Origin: Candidatus Nitrosotalea sp. FS | GTDB lineage: Archaea > Thermoproteota > Nitrososphaeria > Nitrososphaerales > Nitrosopumilaceae | Direction of reading: 5' to 3' | Assembly (NCBI RefSeq): GCF_011319475.1 | Contig: NZ_RCMC01000199.1 | Coordinates: 14,045 to 19,165, forward strand | DNA length: 5,121 nt | Program-made: the position numbers and the translations under genes | The notes under the pieces: generated by a model | The model's input: only the letters and a program-made list of their open reading frames with translations | Database searches by the model: none | What the model was told of the DNA's origin: nothing | Part shown: positions 1 through 4,565 of the stretch, piece after piece | Layout of the letters: each line of letters begins with the position of its first letter | Numbering within the stretch: the stretch's first letter is position 1

Positions 1-425
1 GCAAAATCATGTACACTTGTTATTCCAGAGTCATTTCGTATAACAAATACTGCACCTCCACTTGATGCACCTGCTATTATTCTGAGTCCTTGACCATCAC
101 TTTTGATATACCCATTGATTGCAGGATTTGGACCTACATATGCAACATCAATTCTATTTGCAAATAATGCTTCTACTGCAGCAGGTCCTGCATTGAATAC
201 TTGTGATTCAATCTTTACATCTCCAAGTGCATTTTGAAAATCACCGTTGCCAACCCCTATCACAGCTTGTGCGTGGTTTATGTTTGGAAAATATCCAAGT
301 CTTAGGACATCGCTTTTTTCAGAGAAAGATTGAGACTGTGTCAAAGGATGCGACGTAAGACTGAGTACAATTACGATTGCAATTATTATACCAGCAATTC
401 CAAATTTTAGTCCAGCTTTTACCAA
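1..425 (-). CDS. NitT/TauT (SsuA-like) ABC transporter substrate-binding protein, 3' part missing
   Basis: This is the extracytoplasmic solute-binding component of the importer encoded just upstream. Only the first 141 codons are visible; the gene runs off the left edge. It begins with a short basic stretch and a hydrophobic segment (about residues 8-24, rich in Ile/Val/Gly), which is a signal peptide or membrane anchor. No lipobox cysteine is seen. A Ser/Gln linker follows, and then the mature domain starts with LRLGYFPNINHAQAV (residues 41-55), typical of the sulfonate/nitrate/taurine-binding NMT1/SsuA family. GPAAVEALFANRIDVAYVG (80-98) is another family hallmark. I place the start at TTG 425-423: an in-frame TAA lies immediately upstream (428-426), no ATG occurs near the N-terminus, and a GAGGTTGA ribosome-binding site lies 8 bases before the TTG. 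It is 31 bp downstream of the permease gene, so it is the third gene of the operon. The ligand is unknown; sulfonate, taurine or another small organic anion are family possibilities. Confidence 0.88.
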   Translation of the reverse strand, partial: MVKAGLKFGIAGIIIAIVIVLSLTSHPLTQSQSFSEKSDVLRLGYFPNINHAQAVIGVGNGDFQNALGDVKIESQVFNAGPAAVEALFANRIDVAYVGPNPAINGYIKSDGQGLRIIAGASSGGAVFVIRNDSGITSVHDF

Positions 426-430
426 TTATC

Positions 431-438
431 TCAACCTC
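431..438 (-). promoter_or_regulatory. Ribosome-binding site of the substrate-binding protein
   Basis: On the minus strand the sequence reads GAGGTTGA. Its GAGGT core lies 8 bases before the TTG at 425. It supports the unusual TTG start and lies in the short gap between the permease stop and this gene. Confidence 0.6.
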
Positions 439-456
439 GCTCTGATACCATAGAAC

Positions 457-1257
457 TCATCTGTGATTATCCAATCCCCATTTTTTTCTGATTTTATCTT
501 CTAATTTTTGTAAAACAAATCTGTCCACTAGCAAACCAATTGCAAATATGGTTATCATGCTTGCAATCACCTGACTCATATCAAGAAATTCACGTCCTAC
601 AGACAGAATGTGGCCAAGACCTACAATGGACATCAAGATCTCTGCACCAATTATAGCATGCCATGCAAATGACCATGCCTGTCTTAGACCAATTATAAGA
701 GAAGGCGTAGCTGCAGGGATGGTAACATGTCGAAATAGTGATACTCCTTGTGCGCCCATATTTTTGGCAGCATCAATGTAGATTGTGGGAATATTTCTGA
801 TACTACTGTAAGTCGATATCATGATTGAAAAAATTGAGCTCATAACAACTACGAACATTATTCCAAATTCATCAAACCCAATCAAGAGTATAGAAAACGG
901 CACCCATGCAATGCTTGGAAATGACAATAACCCTGCAGAAAATGAGTTTAGTGTCTTTCCAAAGCCCTTGAATTTTATCATGGTAAACCCAATCAGCGTT
1001 CCAAGAGTAATTGAGACCCCAAAGGCACCCAATAATCTCGCAAGAGTTATTCCCACACTTTGAGGCAATGACCCATTCAGTGTTATTTTGGCAAATGTCT
1101 GTGCAACCATTGCAGGAGAAGGTAGAGAAATTTGTGGCCAAATTCCAAGCATGAATACGATTTGCCACACTCCAATGAATACAGATACCAACAAGGCAGC
1201 ATTTGCCGCATCATCAATATTGCCTCGAGATCTTTTTAGATGTACATTTCCAGTCAT
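457..1257 (-). CDS. NitT/TauT (SsuC-like) ABC transporter permease
   Basis: This is the integral membrane channel subunit of the importer, 266 residues, the usual length for SsuC/TauC/NrtB permeases. About six hydrophobic segments are visible (roughly residues 21-40, 70-92, 106-127, 131-150, 186-208 and 228-246). The cytoplasmic EAA-type loop that contacts the ATPase is clear: YIDAAKNMGAQGVSLFRHV at 160-178, followed by IP at 180-181, with the conserved D/A/A...G spacing. LPSP near residues 45-48 is also typical of the family. The ATG (1257-1255) overlaps the TGA stop of the ATPase gene (1256-1254) in an ATGA arrangement, so translation is probably coupled; AGGATGAT, 5 bases upstream, could act as ribosome-binding site. 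The C-terminus is basic and ends in the cytoplasm by the positive-inside rule. Family assignment is firm; substrate is not determined. Confidence 0.93.
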   Translation of the reverse strand: MTGNVHLKRSRGNIDDAANAALLVSVFIGVWQIVFMLGIWPQISLPSPAMVAQTFAKITLNGSLPQSVGITLARLLGAFGVSITLGTLIGFTMIKFKGFGKTLNSFSAGLLSFPSIAWVPFSILLIGFDEFGIMFVVVMSSIFSIMISTYSSIRNIPTIYIDAAKNMGAQGVSLFRHVTIPAATPSLIIGLRQAWSFAWHAIIGAEILMSIVGLGHILSVGREFLDMSQVIASMITIFAIGLLVDRFVLQKLEDKIRKKWGLDNHR

Positions 1258-2030
1258 TGTGCATCATCCTTTGTTCTTGCAATTACTTCGCTTTTTAGCT
1301 CATCAAGAATTTGATGATAATATTGTTGTAGATTCTCATCTTCTGCAAGTCGCGGTCTTCTATAATCAATTAATATCTCCTTTTTAATTTTTGAAGGTCT
1401 GTTCTTGAACACTTCTACTTTATTTCCAAGTATTACAGATTCGGATATGTTATGTGTAACAAATATTATTGTCTTTTTTGTCCTTTCCCAAATTAGCTGT
1501 AGCTCCACCAAAAGCAGATCTCTTGTCTGAGAATCAAGTGCAGCAAATGGTTCATCCATCAAGAGAATTTCAGGATCCATTGCAAGTGCTCGTGCTATTG
1601 CAACCCTTTGTTTCATTCCAGTCGATAATTGATAGATATACGAGTCTGCAAATTTTGTAAGCTGCATCATGTCAAGATATCTCTGAGATATTTCTCTACG
1701 TTCATCTTTTGGAATCCCAGCCATCTTTAGCCCAAACTCGACATTGTCAATCACTTTGAGCCATGGAAAGAGTGCACCCTCTTGGAAGACCATCGTCCTA
1801 TCAGGACCTGGAGTAGAGATTGGATTTCCATTTAACAAAATCTCGCCAGAGTCTGGCTTTTCAAGACCTGCTACAATATTTAGAAATGTAGATTTTCCAC
1901 ATCCAGACGGTCCTACGATGCATATGAAATCGCCTTCTTCAACATTGAGATTAATGCCATCAAGTGCAACTATGGGGTTTCCATTATGATCAAAGTGCTT
2001 TACAATGTTTTTGGCTTGTAGCTTTGTCAT
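1254..2030 (-). CDS. NitT/TauT (SsuB-like) ABC transporter ATP-binding protein
   Basis: This is the cytoplasmic ATPase that powers the importer, 258 residues, and the first gene of the minus-strand operon. All nucleotide-binding motifs are present: Walker A GPSGCGKST (residues 40-48), Q-loop glutamine 83 in VFQEGALFPW, signature LSTGMKQR (135-142), Walker B ILLMDEP (155-161) with catalytic Glu160, D-loop ALD (164-166) and switch histidine 193 in VTHN. The block PDRTMVFQEGALFPWLKV is characteristic of the SsuB/TauB/NrtD group. The signature reads LST-G instead of the common LSG-G; the serine and second glycine that contact ATP are kept, so activity is expected. The start ATG is 2030-2028, with a purine-rich GGTGAGGGGG 11-20 bases upstream. 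Its stop overlaps the permease start. Function as an import ATPase is secure; the transported compound cannot be told from this subunit. Confidence 0.95.
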   Translation of the reverse strand: MTKLQAKNIVKHFDHNGNPIVALDGINLNVEEGDFICIVGPSGCGKSTFLNIVAGLEKPDSGEILLNGNPISTPGPDRTMVFQEGALFPWLKVIDNVEFGLKMAGIPKDERREISQRYLDMMQLTKFADSYIYQLSTGMKQRVAIARALAMDPEILLMDEPFAALDSQTRDLLLVELQLIWERTKKTIIFVTHNISESVILGNKVEVFKNRPSKIKKEILIDYRRPRLAEDENLQQYYHQILDELKSEVIARTKDDAQ

Positions 2031-2040
2031 TAGCCAAAAT

Positions 2041-2050
2041 CCCCCTCACC
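2041..2050 (-). promoter_or_regulatory. Ribosome-binding site of the ABC ATPase gene
   Basis: The minus strand reads GGTGAGGGGG, which matches the archaeal anti-Shine-Dalgarno well. It ends 10 bases before the ATG at 2030. The GGTGA part is about 15 bases away, a little long, so the GAGGG part is more likely to pair. Its presence implies that this operon is transcribed with a leader. Confidence 0.55.
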
Positions 2051-2057
2051 AATTCTA

Positions 2058-2078
2058 GATATAGTTGAAACTAATATC
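2058..2078. repeat. Imperfect inverted repeat in the presumed ABC leader
   Basis: GATATAGT and ACTAATATC flank a 4-base TGAA spacer. They pair as 3 + 5 base pairs with a single bulged A. The element lies between the likely ABC promoter and the ribosome-binding site at 2041-2050. It could be an operator or a weak leader hairpin. In AT-rich DNA it could also be chance. Confidence 0.3.
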
Positions 2079-2100
2079 GACACATGAGATACGGTTTTCA

Positions 2101-2115
2101 TATAACGTCGTTATA
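2101..2115. repeat. Perfect 15-bp palindrome, candidate operator
   Basis: TATAACG and CGTTATA form a perfect 7-bp inverted repeat around a single central T. It lies 70-85 bp upstream of the ABC ATPase start and overlaps the TATA-like sequences on the minus strand. A two-fold symmetric site of this length at a promoter is what a dimeric helix-turn-helix regulator would bind, and binding there would block TBP. The symmetry is directly visible; the regulatory role is inferred. Confidence 0.45.
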
Positions 2116-2224
2116 ATATTTATCTTAAATAGTGTTCGAATTTTAGCTTGGACTAACTTGTTTTATCTCACATGGCAAAAAACCAATTTTGTCATTTTCC
2201 CAAAACAAAAAACTAGATCGATTG

Positions 2225-2243
2225 TATGATCATAAAAGATAAA
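2225..2243 (+). promoter_or_regulatory. Candidate argG promoter (TATA-like) with overlapping palindrome
   Basis: CATAAAAGATAAA at 2231-2243 is the best TATA-like stretch close to argG. Its centre is about 35 bp before the ATG at 2272, so with usual archaeal spacing (about 25 bp) transcription would start near 2262, giving a leader of about 10 bases. That fits the absence of a ribosome-binding site before argG. The perfect 10-bp palindrome TATGATCATA (2225-2234) overlaps its upstream edge and could be an operator. Confidence 0.4.
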
Positions 2244-2250
2244 TGCTAAA

Positions 2251-2264
2251 TTCTGATCACAGAA
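2251..2264. repeat. 14-bp inverted repeat at the likely argG transcription start
   Basis: TTCTG and CAGAA are perfect inverted arms around ATCA, ending 7 bases before the argG ATG. The location suggests an operator covering the start site, but 5-bp arms are short enough to arise by chance. Confidence 0.3.
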
Positions 2265-2271
2265 AACCTCG

Positions 2272-3462
2272 ATGATGAAAGGAAAAGCAGTTCTAGCTTT
2301 CTCTGGTGGACTTGATACTTCGGTTGTAATAAAATATCTCCAAGAAAAACACAATCTTGATGTCATAACAGTCACAGTTGATGTCGGCCAAGAAGACAAT
2401 CTAAAAAAGATTTCAGCCAAGGCAAAAAGCCTTGGTGTTTTAAAACATTACAATATTGACGCACGACAAGAGTTTGTAGACAGTTTCATTTTCCCAGCGA
2501 TTAAAGCAAATGCATTATACCAAAAAAAATATTGTCTTGCAACTGCACTTGCACGTCCACTTATTGCACAAAAAGTAGTGGAAATTGCAAGAAAAGAAAA
2601 TGCGTCAGCACTTGCACACGGATGTACAGGAAAAGGAAATGATCAAGTAAGATTTGATGTAACATATCGTTCAGGCTCTAGCCTTCCAATCATTGCACCA
2701 ATACGTGATCTCAATCTTACACGAGATGTTGAATTAAAATATGCAAAAAAGCACAATATACCAATTGACAATACTGCAAAAAAATTCAGTATTGATCAAA
2801 ACTTGTGGGGAAGAGCAATCGAAGGAGGAGATATGGAAGACGCATTCTCAGAGCCACCAGATGATGCATTCATCTGGGTCAAGACAAAAGACTTGCCAGA
2901 AAAACCACAGTATATTGAAATAAAATTTGAAAATGGAATACCTGTTGCAGCTGATAGAAAACACATGAAACCAATAGAGTTGATCAAATACATCAACAAA
3001 AAGGCAGGTGCAAGCGGAGTTGGAATAGTAGACCATATCGAAGACAGAGTAGTAGGCATAAAATCAAGAGAAGTGTATGAGACACCAGGTGCAACGTGCA
3101 TCATAGAAGCACATACTGATCTTGAGAAAATGGTTTTGACAAAACATGAATTAAAGTTCAAGGCGATGGTTGATGCAGAATGGTCATGGCTTGCATATTC
3201 TGGATTATGGCAAGATCCACTAAAATCAGATTTAGATATGTTTATCAATACTACTCAGAAGAGGGTTAGCGGAACTGTCAAGCTCAAAATGTTCAAAGGA
3301 AGTCTCAGAGTTGTTGGAAGAAAATCGGAATATTCATTGTATAGCCACGATCTGGCAACATATGGAGCCGGTTCTACTTTTGACCAAACTCTTGGAAAAG
3401 GATTCGTTGAGCTATGGGGGCTTCAATCAACAGAAGCTAATAAATTACTAAAAAAGAGGTGA
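2272..3462 (+). CDS. argG: Argininosuccinate synthase
   Basis: This cytoplasmic enzyme joins citrulline and aspartate with ATP to form argininosuccinate, the penultimate step of arginine synthesis. The 396-residue length is normal for the family. The N-terminal PP-loop that binds ATP pyrophosphate is intact (AFSGGLDTS, residues 9-17). Other hallmarks are DVGQ (37-40), the HGCTGKGNDQVRF block (116-128), which contributes to nucleotide and substrate binding, SIDQNLWGR (173-181), SREVYETPG (265-273) and the C-terminal YGAGSTFDQ segment (364-372). Two ATGs occur in tandem (2272 and 2275); I keep the first, but the second would give the more usual MKGKAVLAF start. No ribosome-binding site precedes it, which fits a nearly leaderless transcript. 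It heads the plus-strand operon: its TGA stop lies inside the ribosome-binding site of lysW. Being joined to the LysW genes, it points to arginine as the operon's product. Confidence 0.97.
   Translation: MMKGKAVLAFSGGLDTSVVIKYLQEKHNLDVITVTVDVGQEDNLKKISAKAKSLGVLKHYNIDARQEFVDSFIFPAIKANALYQKKYCLATALARPLIAQKVVEIARKENASALAHGCTGKGNDQVRFDVTYRSGSSLPIIAPIRDLNLTRDVELKYAKKHNIPIDNTAKKFSIDQNLWGRAIEGGDMEDAFSEPPDDAFIWVKTKDLPEKPQYIEIKFENGIPVAADRKHMKPIELIKYINKKAGASGVGIVDHIEDRVVGIKSREVYETPGATCIIEAHTDLEKMVLTKHELKFKAMVDAEWSWLAYSGLWQDPLKSDLDMFINTTQKRVSGTVKLKMFKGSLRVVGRKSEYSLYSHDLATYGAGSTFDQTLGKGFVELWGLQSTEANKLLKKR
3456..3462 (+). promoter_or_regulatory. Ribosome-binding site of lysW, overlapping the argG stop
   Basis: GAGGTGA lies 11 bases before the ATG at 3474. 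The final GA and preceding T form the argG TGA stop codon, and an in-frame GTG (3459-3461) falls inside the motif. This argues against the GTG as start and for termination-reinitiation coupling between argG and lysW. Confidence 0.65.
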
Positions 3463-3473
3463 ATGATCAAAGA

Positions 3474-3641
3474 ATGAATTGCCCAGAATGTGATGCAACA
3501 ATAAAAATTCCAGACGATGCAAGTGTTGGAGAGATAGTCTCATGTCCTGATTGTGGGGCAGATTTTGAGATTGCTTCCAAGAATGGCGGCGTATGCGAAT
3601 TAAAGCATGCTGAGAAAGTTGGCGAAGATTGGGGAGAGTAA
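3474..3641 (+). CDS. lysW: LysW family amino-group carrier protein
   Basis: LysW is a small acidic carrier that protects the alpha-amino group of the biosynthetic intermediate, the job N-acetylation does in bacterial arginine synthesis. The substrate is joined by its amino group to the side-chain carboxyl of the carrier's C-terminal glutamate, and later enzymes act on the bound form. Here the protein is 55 residues. Two CxxC pairs (C3-P-E-C6 and C24-P-D-C27) form the zinc-binding beta fold, and GEIVSCPDCGADFEI (19-33) is the most diagnostic stretch. The tail ends in the invariant EDWGE (51-55), so the attachment residue is E55. An upstream in-frame GTG at 3459 would add five residues (M-N-D-Q-R), but it sits inside the ribosome-binding site; ATG 3474 is preferred. 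C41 and H45, in the linker before the tail, are extra potential metal or redox residues whose conservation I cannot judge. The stop directly abuts the argX start. Confidence 0.95.
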   Translation: MNCPECDATIKIPDDASVGEIVSCPDCGADFEIASKNGGVCELKHAEKVGEDWGE

Positions 3642-4502
3642 ATGCCCAAAGTTCGAATCGTGTTCGATAGAGTAAGATTAGAAGAGAAGATGCTCGAGCA
3701 AAAAGCAATCGAGCTTGGACACGATACGAAGATGATCGACGCCAAGACTACCCAATTTACCACCGAAAGTAAGAAAAACGATTATGATTTCGGAGATGTC
3801 GTTTTAGAAAGATGCGTCAGTTACTTTCGTGGTCTTCATTTTACAGCAGCCCTTGAATTTTTAGATATTCCAGTAATCAATAGTACCGAGGTTGCAAACA
3901 ATTGTGGAAACAAGATGTTGACTTCGCTATTGTTAAAAAAACACAACGTACCTACTCCAAAAACATACTTTACATTTTCATCAGAGGCTGCGGTGGAAAC
4001 ATTGGAAAAAGACGGTTATCCCCTTGTGATAAAGCCAATCATAGGAAGTTGGGGAAGAGGCATAGTACCACTAAGAGACAGGGAAACAGCAGATGCAATA
4101 ATTGAGGTAAGAGAGCTAAATGATGGGCCGTTGGACAGGATTTACTACCTACAAGAGGTAGTATCACGTCCTCCAAGAGACATACGAGCCATAGCGGTAG
4201 GAGACCAGCTTATTGCTGCAATGTACAGAACATCAACTGGTGGCGGTTTTAAGACAAACATTGCTCTTGGAGCAGAGCCAATTGCGTGCGACATTACAAA
4301 GGACTTGGAAGACATTTGTATGAAGGCGTCAAAGGCAGTAGGAGGCGGAATCTTGGGAATTGATGTAATGGAAGACGAAAAACGCGGATTTGTGGTACAT
4401 GAAGTAAATAACACGGTTGAATTCAAGGGATTATCAAAAGTTTCCAAGAAAAACATCCCAAAAGAAATGATCGACTACGCAATAGGTTACGCCAAGCGAT
4501 AA
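3642..4502 (+). CDS. argX: LysW ligase of the LysX/ArgX family (ATP-grasp), probably glutamate-type
   Basis: This ATP-grasp enzyme activates the C-terminal glutamate side chain of LysW and joins it to the amino group of glutamate (ArgX) or alpha-aminoadipate (LysX). At 286 residues it has the family length. The N-terminal domain (1-85) ends with INSTEVANNCGNKMLT, typical of LysX/RimK-like ligases. ATP-grasp features are K91, K131 in LVIKP, the glycine-rich GSWGRG loop (135-140), YLQE (169-172), D180/R182, R196 and N206. The metal-binding end is D241 and EVNNTVEF (254-261, with E254 and N256). After EFK the protein has G263-L264; from memory of the family, lysine-type enzymes carry Asn-Thr/Ser here and arginine-type ones Gly-Phe. 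This leans to glutamate, so I use argX, but dual specificity remains possible. ATG 3642 follows the lysW TAA with no gap, and GGGGAG just upstream within lysW can serve as ribosome-binding site. Genome annotations may call it lysX. Confidence 0.92.
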   Translation: MPKVRIVFDRVRLEEKMLEQKAIELGHDTKMIDAKTTQFTTESKKNDYDFGDVVLERCVSYFRGLHFTAALEFLDIPVINSTEVANNCGNKMLTSLLLKKHNVPTPKTYFTFSSEAAVETLEKDGYPLVIKPIIGSWGRGIVPLRDRETADAIIEVRELNDGPLDRIYYLQEVVSRPPRDIRAIAVGDQLIAAMYRTSTGGGFKTNIALGAEPIACDITKDLEDICMKASKAVGGGILGIDVMEDEKRGFVVHEVNNTVEFKGLSKVSKKNIPKEMIDYAIGYAKR

Positions 4503-4504
4503 AT

Positions 4505-4529
4505 TCTAAAAGTTGAAAAAAATTTTAGA
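4505..4529. repeat. Inverted repeat between argX and argC
   Basis: TCTAAAA (4505-4511) and TTTTAGA (4523-4529) are perfect 7-bp inverted arms around an 11-base A-rich loop, just after the argX stop. As RNA this is a weak, AT-rich hairpin. It could cause partial termination, be a processing site, or be chance. There is no long T tract after it, so I do not call it a terminator. Confidence 0.35.
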
Positions 4530-4530
4530 G

Positions 4531-4548
4531 TTTAAATTATACTATATT
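4531..4548 (+). promoter_or_regulatory. Possible internal promoter for argC
   Basis: The stretch TTTAAATTATACTATATT is TATA-like and lies 18-35 bp before the argC ATG in the only sizeable gap of the operon. It might allow argC and later genes to be transcribed separately. However, the ribosome-binding site at 4555-4560 would sit at the very 5' end of such an RNA, so read-through from argG is at least as likely. Confidence 0.25.
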
Positions 4549-4554
4549 ATGGTA

Positions 4555-4560
4555 GGAGAG
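4555..4560 (+). promoter_or_regulatory. Ribosome-binding site of argC
   Basis: GGAGAG ends 5 bases before the ATG at 4566 and fixes this start. The earlier ATG at 4550 reads only six codons before a stop and is in another frame. Confidence 0.6.
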
Positions 4561-4565
4561 TATCA

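Larger units (their letters stand above)
2031..2271. promoter_or_regulatory. Divergent intergenic region with promoters of the ABC and argG operons
   Basis: These 241 bp separate the two divergent operons and contain no credible gene. The region is strongly AT-rich. The ABC promoter probably lies around 2098-2130, where the minus strand holds TATA-like stretches (ATTTAAGATAAATATTATAA and TTATATGA). The argG promoter is probably close to its start, around 2232-2243. Several inverted repeats are listed separately. The division into two promoters is inferred from gene orientation; the exact start sites cannot be seen. Confidence 0.6.

Noticed and set aside
821..1387. Plus-strand open frames opposite the permease and ATPase genes
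   Set aside because: The minus strand encodes unmistakable transporter subunits; these are shadows without domains or ribosome-binding sites.
2172..2216. A 14-codon open frame ahead of argG (ATG GCA AAA ... AAC TAG) that could be a leader peptide
   Set aside because: It has no ribosome-binding site, no run of arginine or lysine codons that would suggest attenuation (only three Lys, no Arg), and it lies upstream of the most likely argG promoter.
2163..2420. Minus-strand open frame of 85 codons covering the argG start and the intergenic region
   Set aside because: It is antisense to the well-conserved argG N-terminus, has no family resemblance and is Cys/Phe-rich in the way of a shadow frame.
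2796..3248. Minus-strand open frame of 150 codons inside argG
   Set aside because: The sense frame is a clear argininosuccinate synthase; the antisense product shows no motif.
4145..4456. Minus-strand open frame of 103 codons inside argX
   Set aside because: It is antisense to conserved ATP-grasp motifs and its product is low-information Ser/Thr/Pro-rich sequence.
4505..4529. Inverted repeat as an intrinsic terminator of argG-lysW-argX
   Set aside because: The stem is all A/U but one pair, the loop is long, and no T tract follows; the downstream gene belongs to the same pathway.
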